Part shown: positions 1 through 7,603 of the stretch, piece after piece
Layout of the letters: every line of letters begins with the position of its first letter
Position numbering within the stretch: the first letter of the stretch is position 1
Assembly (NCBI GenBank): GCA_045580815.1
Contig: JAZNOL010000019.1
Span: 1 to 26,780, forward strand
From: JAZNOL01 sp045580815
GTDB taxonomy: Bacteria > Bacillota > Clostridia > RUG12999
Length of the DNA: 26,780 nt
Direction of reading: 5' to 3'
Made by a program: the position numbers and the translations under genes
Notes under the pieces: generated by a model
The model's input: the letters and a program-made list of their open reading frames with translations, nothing else
Told to the model about the DNA's origin: nothing
The model's database searches: none

Positions 1-2
1 AG

Positions 3-33
3 AATTCGGCAAGGAATAATTCCTTGCCGAATT
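3..33 (-). terminator. Perfect 15-bp inverted repeat, probable terminator of the HPr-like gene
   Basis: Bases 3-17 and 19-33 are exact reverse complements with one central base, so an RNA hairpin of 12 or more pairs can form. It lies 32 bases past the stop codon of the minus-strand HPr-like gene, where a terminator is expected. The U-tract side on the minus strand lies at or beyond the window edge, so termination is inferred from position and stem only. Confidence 0.6.
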
Positions 34-64
34 TGGTTTACATAATATTCAATTATGTAGAGTT

Positions 65-292
65 TTATTTTGCAAACTGCTCAAGCTGTTTGATAAAATC
101 ATCGCAATCGTCGCTGTGGATTTCAACTTTAATTGGTTTGCTTAAATCAAGACTGAAAATACCCATGATTGATTTTGCATCAACAACGTATCTGCCTGAA
201 ACAAGGTCTACGTCGAAATCGTAAACAGTAACAATATTAACAAAATTTTTAACTGCATCAATTGAATTGAGAATAATTTCCATTGTTTTCAT
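65..292 (-). CDS. HPr-like protein lacking the phosphorylatable histidine
   Basis: This 75-aa protein resembles the HPr fold, the PTS phosphocarrier protein, and ends with the typical HPr C-terminal signature around SIMGIFSLDL at residues 41-50. The N-terminal loop that in true HPr carries GLHARPA is here LNSIDAVKNFVN, so the active-site His-15 is absent. The seryl site is less clear, but the SIMG segment is kept. Small proteins of this type are common in Clostridia and are usually annotated as HPr family. Without the histidine it cannot act as a normal PTS carrier, and a regulatory or ligand-binding role is only a guess. The gene stands alone, with an AGGAG ribosome site upstream of ATG and its own promoter. 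Confidence 0.8.
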   Translation of the reverse strand: MKTMEIILNSIDAVKNFVNIVTVYDFDVDLVSGRYVVDAKSIMGIFSLDLSKPIKVEIHSDDCDDFIKQLEQFAK

Positions 293-343
293 AATAAAAC
301 ATCTCCTAACAAAAATTTATACATATAGTATGTATCTTCCATT

Positions 344-372
344 ATTATATTATACATTTTGGCAATTGTCAA
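344..372 (-). promoter_or_regulatory. Sigma-A promoter of the HPr-like gene, with palindrome at the transcript start
   Basis: On the minus strand TTGACA (367-372) and TATAAT (344-349) are separated by 17 bases, a perfect sigma-A promoter. Just downstream, ATACATA-TAG-TATGTAT (319-335) is a perfect 7-bp inverted repeat at about +2 to +18. It could be an operator or a 5' UTR hairpin. Confidence 0.8.
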
Positions 373-422
373 TATTTTTGCTCAAAAATTTACTTTAATT
401 TAACATTTAAGGATTGATAAAA

Positions 423-1718
423 ATGAAAAGAGCGGCATTTTATACTCTCGGTTGCAAGGTAAACCAGTACGAAACCGAGCAGATGCTTGAACATTTTATG
501 AAAAACGGATACGAAATATGCGATTTTGAAGACATTGCTGATGTTTATGTTATAAACACATGCAGTGTTACATCTGTTGCGGATAAAAAATCTCGCCAGA
601 CTATAAACCGTGCCGCACGCAGAAACGAAAACGCCATTGTTGTTGTGACAGGGTGTTTTGCTCAGACAAATCCGCAGGCGGCAGAAAAAATTCCCGGTGT
701 TGATATTGTTATCGGTAACAGCGAAAAGGTGAAAATCTGCGAAATTATTGACAAATTCAGCGGCGAAAAAATCTCTGATGTGTCGGATATTATGATGCAG
801 AAAGAGTTTATTGAAGATAAAATAGATGGCAACAGCGGCAAAACACGTGCGTTTATGAAAATTCAGGACGGATGTGATAACTACTGCTCTTATTGCATAA
901 TTCCCTATGCCAGAGGTCACAGACGAAGCCGCAGTCTTGAAAATATACGCATTGAAGCCGAAAAACTGGCAAATCAGGGTTACAGCGAAATTGTACTGAC
1001 AGGTATTCACCTGACATCCTACGGTATGGAAACAGGCGGCGACATGGACATTACCGATGTTCTTGAAGCTTTGCATGAAACAGGCGGAATCGAGCGAATC
1101 AGACTTGGTTCTCTTGAGCTTAACAGTGCACTTTATAAGGTTGTGGAAAAGAGCGGAAATTTTCCGAAGCTTTGTCCTCAGTTTCATATATCCCTGCAAA
1201 GTGGGAGCGAAACCGTGCTTAAACGCATGAACCGCCGCTATACTCCGCAGGAATACTACGATGCCGTAAATTTAATTTATAATACATTTGAAAACGCCGC
1301 AGTCACCACCGATATTATTGTGGGATTTCCCGGTGAAACAGAAGAAGAATTTAACGAAACCGTTAATTTTGTGAAATCTGTGGGATTTGCGAAAATTCAC
1401 GTTTTCCCATATTCTCCCAGAGAAGGCACACCTGCGGCAAAAATGGAAAATCAGGTTGACGAAGCAACAAAAAAACAGCGTGCAAAACAGTTGCAGGCAG
1501 TAGCGGACGAGGTGCAGAAACAGTATTTTGAAAAATGCATGGGCAAAACCTTTTCACTTCTTGCCGAGTTGCAGCTTGAAAACGGAATGTACAGCGGTCA
1601 TCTTGAAAATTATATGCAGGCACAGGTGTATTCAAACGAGGATATACGCAAAAAAATTGTTGAAATAAAGGTTACAAATTACAACGGAGAAAAACTGTTC
1701 GGAACGGTTGTTAGATAA
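423..1718 (+). CDS. mtaB: tRNA t6A37 methylthiotransferase MtaB
   Basis: MtaB is a radical SAM enzyme that converts t6A37 to ms2t6A37 in ANN-decoding tRNAs. Numbered from the ATG at 423, the UPF0004 domain carries the three Fe-S cysteines C11 (LGCKVNQYE, the MtaB subtype signature), C47 (NTCSVT) and C78 (TGCFAQ). The radical SAM CX3CX2C motif is C151, C155, C158 (CDNYCSYC), and a TRAM-like tail ends the protein. The length of 431 aa is normal. A TTG lies at 414, but the AAGGA at about 408-412 is correctly spaced only for the ATG at 423. No convincing promoter was seen; the 130-bp gap to the HPr-like gene is divergent. A transporter and a DNA glycosylase follow closely, probably in one operon. 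Confidence 0.95.
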   Translation: MKRAAFYTLGCKVNQYETEQMLEHFMKNGYEICDFEDIADVYVINTCSVTSVADKKSRQTINRAARRNENAIVVVTGCFAQTNPQAAEKIPGVDIVIGNSEKVKICEIIDKFSGEKISDVSDIMMQKEFIEDKIDGNSGKTRAFMKIQDGCDNYCSYCIIPYARGHRRSRSLENIRIEAEKLANQGYSEIVLTGIHLTSYGMETGGDMDITDVLEALHETGGIERIRLGSLELNSALYKVVEKSGNFPKLCPQFHISLQSGSETVLKRMNRRYTPQEYYDAVNLIYNTFENAAVTTDIIVGFPGETEEEFNETVNFVKSVGFAKIHVFPYSPREGTPAAKMENQVDEATKKQRAKQLQAVADEVQKQYFEKCMGKTFSLLAELQLENGMYSGHLENYMQAQVYSNEDIRKKIVEIKVTNYNGEKLFGTVVR

Positions 1719-1734
1719 TCTTAAGGAGAATACC

Positions 1735-2628
1735 ATGAACAAAAAAATAAGAGGAACACTTTTTATAATTTTCGGTTGCATAAGCTGGGGGTTCTCCGGT
1801 GCGTGCGGTCAGTTCCTTTTTGACGAAAAAGATTTCAGTCCCTTGCTTCTTACGGCAATCCGAATGATATTTGCAGGGCTGATGCTTATTTCCATATGCT
1901 TTTTTAAAGAAAAAGACAAACTTAAACAAATCGTAAAAGAACCGAAAGACATTTTAAGAATAACCATGTTTGGGCTTGCCGGGGTGGCGTTTTCGCAGGT
2001 TTCGTATCTGCTTTCAATCAAATACACAAACGCCGGAATAGCCACGGCTCTGCAATGTACAAGCCCGGTTATGATAATGCTGTATGTTTGTCTGGTATCA
2101 AAAAAACTGCCGAAAATCAGTGAAGCAATATCAGTTGTAGCTGCCGTTGTCGGTGCTTTTGCAATCTCCACAGGATTGCAGTTTGATGGCATGTCTATAC
2201 ATCCGTTAGGTCTTTTCTGGGGCATAATGTGCGGAGTATCAATGCTTATTTATACTGTTATGCCGCAAAAAATGCTTGCTAAATGGGGTAGTATGCTCGT
2301 AAGTGGTTTCGGAATGCTTTGCGGCGGAATTGTTTATTCAATTCTTATACAGGCGTGGTCCATACCGGCACAATACGATTTATCGACAGTTGCGGCTGTT
2401 GCTTCAATGGTTGTATTCGGTACGGTTATTGCATATACGGCGTATCTGCAGGGCGTTAATGACGTTGGACCTTTAGCGGCAAGTGTTCTTGGAAGTGCAG
2501 AGCCGGTGGCGGCAACGGTTTTTGCGGCTATATGGCTTGGAACAAGTTTTAACTTCGGTGAAATTGCCGGACTTATACTTATAATTTCAACAGTATTTAT
2601 TCTTGCCTGGGGAGACCGTGAAAAATGA
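1735..2628 (+). CDS. DMT-superfamily (EamA) membrane transporter
   Basis: This 297-aa integral membrane protein has about ten hydrophobic segments in two repeated EamA halves, the usual layout of drug/metabolite exporters. Recognisable parts are the N-terminal GTLFIIFGCISWGFSG segment and the second-half GPLAASVLGSAEPVAA segment, which matches the conserved EamA motif near TM9. The substrate cannot be read from sequence. The ATG at 1735 has TTAAGGAGAA seven bases upstream; an in-frame TTG at 1708 inside mtaB has no ribosome site and is rejected. The gene starts 16 bases after mtaB and overlaps the next gene by 4 bases (ATGA), so translation of the two is probably coupled. Confidence 0.9.
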   Translation: MNKKIRGTLFIIFGCISWGFSGACGQFLFDEKDFSPLLLTAIRMIFAGLMLISICFFKEKDKLKQIVKEPKDILRITMFGLAGVAFSQVSYLLSIKYTNAGIATALQCTSPVMIMLYVCLVSKKLPKISEAISVVAAVVGAFAISTGLQFDGMSIHPLGLFWGIMCGVSMLIYTVMPQKMLAKWGSMLVSGFGMLCGGIVYSILIQAWSIPAQYDLSTVAAVASMVVFGTVIAYTAYLQGVNDVGPLAASVLGSAEPVAATVFAAIWLGTSFNFGEIAGLILIISTVFILAWGDREK

Positions 2629-3149
2629 ACAGTCAGTTTATAAACCATCCTTTTCCGCCGCTTTATGATAAAAACTCAAAAATACTTATTTTAGGCAGTT
2701 TTCCGTCGGTAAAATCCCGTGAAGAAAAGTTTTTCTACGGTCATGTGCAAAATCGGTTCTGGAAAGTTACGGCGGCAGTTTTTGGTTGCAATGTGCCTGT
2801 TACAACCAAAGAGAAAAAACAGTTTCTTTATTCAAACGGTATTGCTCTGTGGGACGTGATTGCCTCTTGTGAAATTGAGGGCAGCAGCGACAGTTCAATA
2901 AAGAATGCTGTAGCAAACGACCTTTCGCCGATTTTTGAAACCGCAAATATAAAACAGGTTTTTGTAAACGGAAAGACCGCCGAAAAATATTATAATCTTT
3001 ACACAAAAGAAAAAGTCGGGATGGCGGCAATATGTCTGCCGTCAACATCGCCTGCCAATGCAGTGTGGACAATGGAAAAACTGGTTGAGGCGTGGAGCAT
3101 TATAAAAACCGCAATTTTGGACACAAAAAACCGCAATTTAAAATCTTGA
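2625..3149 (+). CDS. DNA-deoxyinosine (hypoxanthine) glycosylase, UDG superfamily family 6
   Basis: This 174-aa protein removes deaminated bases, chiefly hypoxanthine, from DNA as the first step of base excision repair. The early ILGSFPSVKS motif (about residues 22-31), the FYGHVQNRFWK segment (about 38-48), LWDVIASC (about 75-82) and the late LPSTSPANA motif (about 138-146) match the HDG branch of the uracil-DNA glycosylase superfamily. Length fits the family. Its ATG overlaps the stop codon of the transporter gene (ATGA), so it depends on upstream translation. There is no functional link to the transporter that I can name. Co-location with mtaB is probably housekeeping clustering. Confidence 0.88.
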   Translation: MNSQFINHPFPPLYDKNSKILILGSFPSVKSREEKFFYGHVQNRFWKVTAAVFGCNVPVTTKEKKQFLYSNGIALWDVIASCEIEGSSDSSIKNAVANDLSPIFETANIKQVFVNGKTAEKYYNLYTKEKVGMAAICLPSTSPANAVWTMEKLVEAWSIIKTAILDTKNRNLKS

Positions 3150-3174
3150 AAAAAGTCTGTTTGTTTGTTATAAT
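3146..3174 (+). promoter_or_regulatory. Sigma-A promoter of the oxidoreductase pair
   Basis: TTGAAA (3146-3151) and TATAAT (3169-3174) are 17 bases apart. The -35 box overlaps the stop codon region of the glycosylase gene. A second TATAAT-like stretch follows at about 3183, just before the AAGGAGG ribosome site of the next gene. Confidence 0.75.
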
Positions 3175-3210
3175 AAAATTGTATTATAATAAACAAGGAG
3201 GCTTTTCTTT

Positions 3211-4266
3211 ATGAAAGTTGCAGTAATAGGTTGCGGAAAAATCGCAAACAGTGCACATATACCTTCGTATATGGCAAACAGCGAAACAGAAATAAAATAT
3301 TTTTGTGATATTATTCCCGAAAGAGCACAGGAAGCAGTTGAAAAATACGGTTGCGGCATAGCCGTTACAGATTACCGTGAAGTGCTTGCAGACAGCGAGA
3401 TTGAGGCAGTTTCAATCTGTACACACACCAATTTCCACGAGGAAATTTCAGTTGCGGCCTTAAAAGCGGGCAAACACGTGCTTTGCGAAAAACCTGCCGG
3501 CAGAAATATTGAAGAAGTGCGCCGAATGCAGGAGGCACAGAAAAAATACGGCAAAGTGCTTAACATCGGCGTTGTAAACCGTTTTAACACTAATGTTAAT
3601 AAAATGAAAGAGGTTATTGATTCCGGTGCACTTGGTGAAATTTATCACGTTTATGTAAGCTTCCGTTCTTACCGCGGCATTCCCGGTCTTGGCGGCGATT
3701 TTACCACAAAAAATGTGTCCGGCGGCGGTGTGCTTATTGACTGGGGTGTGCATTTCCTTGATATAGTTATGTATTGCTGCGGTGACCCGAAAGCACTCAC
3801 CGTAAGCAGTGAAACCTTTGAAAAACTCGGCAAAAACATTGAAGATTACAAATTTATCGATATGTGGGCAGGACCTCCGAAAAAAGACGGCATTTGCAAC
3901 GTTGAAGAAAGTGTCACCGGTGTTGTGCGTACAGAAGGACCGGTTATCACCTTCCATGGTGCATGGGCACAGAATATCAATCACCGTGAAATGTACATAG
4001 ATTTTATGGGCACAAAAGGCGGAATCCGTCTTAATTACGGTGCTGAGTTTACTCTTTATTCAACAGACGGCGATGCACTTACAGAAACAAGCTATCAGCT
4101 TAAAGGGGTTAACATGTATCAGGCAGAAATTGATGCATTTGTTGATTGCATCAAAACAGGCAAGGTGCTTCCTTCAAATGTTGACCGCAACGCAATTACT
4201 GCCGAAATGATGGATGCAATCTATAAATCAGCAGAATTACATAAAGAAGTAGTTGTAGGTGAGTGA
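3211..4266 (+). CDS. Gfo/Idh/MocA family NAD(P)-dependent oxidoreductase
   Basis: This 351-aa protein has an N-terminal Rossmann fold with a GCGKIANSAH dinucleotide loop (residues 7-16), the EKPAGRN motif near residue 93 carrying the family's catalytic-type lysine, and the C-terminal mixed alpha/beta domain with GGGVLIDWGVHFLDI. Such enzymes oxidise or reduce sugars and inositols; the substrate cannot be told. The start is the ATG with AAGGAGG eight bases upstream. It has its own promoter and overlaps the ribosome site of a second, diverged family member that follows immediately, so the two probably work together or form one complex. Confidence 0.92.
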   Translation: MKVAVIGCGKIANSAHIPSYMANSETEIKYFCDIIPERAQEAVEKYGCGIAVTDYREVLADSEIEAVSICTHTNFHEEISVAALKAGKHVLCEKPAGRNIEEVRRMQEAQKKYGKVLNIGVVNRFNTNVNKMKEVIDSGALGEIYHVYVSFRSYRGIPGLGGDFTTKNVSGGGVLIDWGVHFLDIVMYCCGDPKALTVSSETFEKLGKNIEDYKFIDMWAGPPKKDGICNVEESVTGVVRTEGPVITFHGAWAQNINHREMYIDFMGTKGGIRLNYGAEFTLYSTDGDALTETSYQLKGVNMYQAEIDAFVDCIKTGKVLPSNVDRNAITAEMMDAIYKSAELHKEVVVGE

Positions 4267-4267
4267 T

Positions 4268-5098
4268 ATGCTGAAAATAGGATTTATTGATTATTATCTT
4301 GACGAGTGGCACGCAAATAATTATCCCGAATTTTTTAAGAATGCCGCAGGCGACGATGTTAAAGTATGTTATGCATACGGTGAGATTGATGCTCCCGGTA
4401 AAATGACAAACAAAGAGTGGGCAGAAAAATACGGCGTAGAGCTTCTTGATTCAATTGAAGAGGTTGTTGAAAAAAGTGACTGTCTTGTGGTGCTGGCACC
4501 GGATAATCCTGAAACTCACGTGCGCCTTACAAAACTTCCGCTTATGTCAAAAAAACCGGTTTATGTTGATAAAACCTTTGCAAACAGCAAGGAAGAAGCA
4601 CTTGCAATTTTCAGGGTTGCCGAAGAATCGGGCACGCCTTGTTATTCCAGCTCAGCTCTGTATTTTTCCGATGAAATTGCAGAGGTTGACACAGCTGATA
4701 TTGCACGTATAGACAGCATCGGCGGCGGTATTCCGGATAATTACAGCATTCATCAGATTGAGCAGATAATCAAACTTATGGGCACGGATTTTAAACGTGT
4801 TATGTGCTTTGACGACAGCGAATATCCCATGTTTGCAATTGAGTTTTCAGACGGAAGAATTGCCCACATGAGCCATTTCTGGGGTGCAGGCTTCGGTATG
4901 ACTGTGGGATATAAAAGCGGTGCAAACAAAAAATTTGATGTGACAAGCGACTTTTTCGCAAACTGTATAAAAAGCATGACAGAGTTTTTCAAAACAGGCG
5001 TTATTCCGGTAAGTCATGAGCAGACTGTTGCGGTTATATACCTGCGTGAGCTGTGTATAAAAGCAGCAAAAACTCCGCTTAAATGGATTGAAGCATAA
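4268..5098 (+). CDS. Diverged Gfo/Idh/MocA-like protein without a glycine-rich NAD loop
   Basis: This 276-aa protein has the overall Gfo/Idh layout: DCLVVLAPDNPETHV, then VYVDKTFANS in place of the usual EKP motif, and a late SDGRIAHMSHFWGAG sheet. The N-terminal GxGxxG cofactor loop is missing; the first strand runs IGFIDYYLDEWHANNY instead. It may bind a cofactor differently or be a non-catalytic partner of the preceding enzyme. The gene begins one base after the upstream stop. I chose the ATG at 4268 because AGGTGAG is about six bases upstream. An in-frame GTG at 4259 overlaps the upstream gene and is less well placed. The unit ends in the terminator at 5101. Confidence 0.82.
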   Translation: MLKIGFIDYYLDEWHANNYPEFFKNAAGDDVKVCYAYGEIDAPGKMTNKEWAEKYGVELLDSIEEVVEKSDCLVVLAPDNPETHVRLTKLPLMSKKPVYVDKTFANSKEEALAIFRVAEESGTPCYSSSALYFSDEIAEVDTADIARIDSIGGGIPDNYSIHQIEQIIKLMGTDFKRVMCFDDSEYPMFAIEFSDGRIAHMSHFWGAGFGMTVGYKSGANKKFDVTSDFFANCIKSMTEFFKTGVIPVSHEQTVAVIYLRELCIKAAKTPLKWIEA

Positions 5099-5100
5099 TA

Positions 5101-5140
5101 AAAAAAGGACAACTTCCAAAAAAAGGAGTTGTCCTTTTTA
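5101..5140. terminator. Bidirectional intrinsic terminator between the oxidoreductase pair and lon
   Basis: AAGGACAACTTCC and GGAGTTGTCCTT form a stem with one bulged base, preceded by A6 and followed by T5 on the plus strand. It can stop transcripts of the converging oxidoreductase and lon units. Confidence 0.85.
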
Positions 5141-5142
5141 AT

Positions 5143-7443
5143 TTAATAGGAAAGTGCTGTGTTAAGCACCGTATCCATACTGTCCGCAGGGACAAAGGTA
5201 ATTTTTTCACGCACAACCTCTGGCAGTTTATTTAAATCTTTTTCATTTTTTGACGGTATAATAATTGTATCAACACCATATCGAAACGCTGCCATTGATT
5301 TTTCTTTAAGTCCGCCAATTGGTAGAACCCTGCCGCGGATAGTGATTTCACCGGTCATTGCAACACTGCGTTTTACAGGTTTGTTTGTCAGCGCCGAAAC
5401 CATTGCCGTTGCCATTGTTATGCCGGCAGAGGGGCCGTCCTTGGGTGTTGCACCCTCAGGAACATGAACATGAATATCCTTTGTTTTATAGAAATCCGGC
5501 TGAATTTCAAGTTCGTTTGTTTTTGAACGGATATAACTTACTGCCGCCATTGCCGATTCTTTCATTACATCGCCAAGCTGACCGGTAAGCTCAATTTTTC
5601 CGGTGCCGTCCATAACGTTGACCTCAACTTTTAATGTGTCGCCGCCGGCGGCTGTCCAGGCAAGCCCGGTCACAACGCCGATTTCATCAGTATCTGAAAT
5701 GATTTCTGTATCAAAAACAGGCTTGTCCAGAAATTCGGCAAGATTTTTTGCTGTTATGCTTACGCCGGAAACATCTTCTTCAACAATCTTTTTAGCAGTT
5801 TTTCTGCAAAGTTCGGCAATTTTGCGTTCAAGACTACGCACGCCGGATTCTCTTGTGTATCCGTCAATAATTGCACTTACGGCAGATTTGCCGATTTTTA
5901 TCTGTCCTTTTGAAAGTCCTGCTTTTTTAACCTGCTTTGGAACAAGATATTTTTGTGCAATATTTATTTTTTCTTCACTTGTATATCCCGAAAGCTCTAT
6001 TATTTCCATACGGTCAAAAAGCGGACGAGGAACAGTATCAAGGGTATTTGCTGTCATGATAAACATAACATTCGACAAATCATACGGCAGTTCAAGATAA
6101 TGGTCACGGAAAGCATTGTTCTGTGCCGTATCAAGAACTTCAAGAAGTGCCGCTGTGGGGTCGCCTTTAAGGTCAGCCCCCATTTTGTCAATTTCGTCAA
6201 GCAGAATAAGCGGATTGTCGGTTTTTGCATCGTGAACAGCCGTCATAATACGCCCCGGCATAGAGCCGATATAAGTTTTTCTGTGACCTCGTATATCAGC
6301 CTCGTCACGTGTTCCGCCAAGGGAAATACGCATGTATTCCCTACCCAGCGCACTTGCAACAGACTTTGCAATTGAGGTTTTACCCACACCGGGAGGTCCC
6401 ACAAGACAAAGCACACTGCCTTGTGGATTTTTTGAAAGCTTCATAACAGCAAGATGCTCCAAAATGCGTGTTTTTACATCCTCAAGGCCGTAATGGTCAC
6501 GGTTTAAAATGTCTGAAGCACTTTTGATATTCAGGTTTTCGTCTGATTTTTTGCCCCAGGGAAGCGAAAGTGCAAAATCAAGATATGTTCTTGAAACATT
6601 GCTTTCTGCCGAAGATGAAGGCATTTTTTCAAGTTTTGAGATTTCTTTTTTCAGTTTGGTTTTTATTTCATCACTGCATTGCAGGTTTTCTGCTTTTTCC
6701 TTATATTCGTTAATTTCGCTGTCAAGGTCGTCGCCAAGCTCTGCCTGAATGGTGCGAATCTGCTCCTGCAGGTAATATTCTCTCTGTCGTTTATCAAGAT
6801 TTTTGCGTACTTTGCGTTCTATTGCCCTGTCAATTTCAAGAAATTTAAGTGCATCCGCAACAGCATTTGCAAACAGCTCAAGACGCTGCATAAAATCAAG
6901 ACATTCAAGAATGCTCTGTTTTATCGGCACAGGCATTTTCACGTTTGCCGTCATAAGGTCAAGCATCTGTGAAACGTTTGATGTGTGCATTATTCCTAAA
7001 ATACCCTCCGCATCGGCATTATCTGCTTCGGTTATGTATTTTACAAAAAGACGGCGTGCCTGTTCAACAAGGGGTGTTGCCTCCGGAGGCTGAACGGGAG
7101 CATCGTTGTATTCTGCAATATCAGCAAAAAAAGTGCCGTTTTCTTCATAAATGTCTGTTTTACAACAACGGCATATGCCTTCAATAAGCACTTTTTTTGA
7201 TTCCGCAGTAACAGCAGTTTTTATTTTTACAAGAACGCCGGTGTCAAAAATGCGTTTTGCGGGTGATTCGCTGCCGGATGACGGATTTTCAGCAAACACG
7301 GTCATAAGTCCGCTGTCGCCGTCAGCAAAAAGTGCGGCTTTTTTGCAGAAATCACGTGTAATATCAAGCTGAAACATCATAAACGGAAGCATAACCGTTT
7401 CCGTAAGAGATGCCACAGGTATATGTTTTAAAACGTTTTTCAA
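5143..7443 (-). CDS. lon: ATP-dependent endopeptidase Lon (La)
   Basis: Lon degrades misfolded and regulatory proteins in the cytoplasm. The 766-aa protein has a diverged N-terminal substrate domain (about 1-190), a coiled coil (about 205-275), an AAA+ module with Walker A GPPGVGKT (349-356) and Walker B LLDEIDKMG (about 414-422), and a C-terminal protease domain. The catalytic dyad is Ser-672 in KDGPSAG and Lys-715 in GGLKEK, so it should be active. The start is TTG at 7443; GAAAGGAA lies about ten bases upstream and no better ATG is near. The gene has a promoter of its own, divergent from the secreted-protein gene. I saw no CtsR or CIRCE operator. Confidence 0.97.
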   Translation of the reverse strand: MKNVLKHIPVASLTETVMLPFMMFQLDITRDFCKKAALFADGDSGLMTVFAENPSSGSESPAKRIFDTGVLVKIKTAVTAESKKVLIEGICRCCKTDIYEENGTFFADIAEYNDAPVQPPEATPLVEQARRLFVKYITEADNADAEGILGIMHTSNVSQMLDLMTANVKMPVPIKQSILECLDFMQRLELFANAVADALKFLEIDRAIERKVRKNLDKRQREYYLQEQIRTIQAELGDDLDSEINEYKEKAENLQCSDEIKTKLKKEISKLEKMPSSSAESNVSRTYLDFALSLPWGKKSDENLNIKSASDILNRDHYGLEDVKTRILEHLAVMKLSKNPQGSVLCLVGPPGVGKTSIAKSVASALGREYMRISLGGTRDEADIRGHRKTYIGSMPGRIMTAVHDAKTDNPLILLDEIDKMGADLKGDPTAALLEVLDTAQNNAFRDHYLELPYDLSNVMFIMTANTLDTVPRPLFDRMEIIELSGYTSEEKINIAQKYLVPKQVKKAGLSKGQIKIGKSAVSAIIDGYTRESGVRSLERKIAELCRKTAKKIVEEDVSGVSITAKNLAEFLDKPVFDTEIISDTDEIGVVTGLAWTAAGGDTLKVEVNVMDGTGKIELTGQLGDVMKESAMAAVSYIRSKTNELEIQPDFYKTKDIHVHVPEGATPKDGPSAGITMATAMVSALTNKPVKRSVAMTGEITIRGRVLPIGGLKEKSMAAFRYGVDTIIIPSKNEKDLNKLPEVVREKITFVPADSMDTVLNTALSY

Positions 7444-7474
7444 CTTTATCTATTCCTTTCCGAGTTATAAATAC

Positions 7475-7503
7475 ATTATACAACATTTTTTGTGCATTTG
7501 CAA
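7475..7503 (-). promoter_or_regulatory. Sigma-A promoter of lon
   Basis: On the minus strand TTGCAA (7498-7503) and TATAAT (7475-7480) are 17 bases apart, about 30 bases upstream of the TTG start codon. Confidence 0.8.
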
Positions 7504-7547
7504 TAGAATTTTTTTGCTTTTTGTGTAAATGTAAACAAAAAGTAATA

Positions 7548-7584
7548 TGACGGTTATTGTAACGTCACAAAAATGTGTTAAAAT
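7548..7584 (+). promoter_or_regulatory. Candidate promoter and palindrome before the YcdB/YcdC protein
   Basis: TTGTAA (7557-7562) and TAAAAT (7579-7584) are 16 bases apart, a plausible sigma-A promoter. The -35 box sits inside the inverted repeat TGACG...CGTCA (7548-7552 / 7563-7567), which could be an operator. Confidence 0.5.
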
Positions 7585-7603
7585 ATATGTAAGAAGGTTT
7601 ACG

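Noticed and set aside
390..1199. Long minus-strand ORF opposite mtaB
   Set aside because: It is antisense to a clear MtaB gene, has an unnatural composition and no ribosome site.
7444..7603. CtsR or CIRCE heat-shock operator at the lon promoter
   Set aside because: Neither the CtsR heptad repeat nor the CIRCE inverted repeat can be found in the intergenic region.
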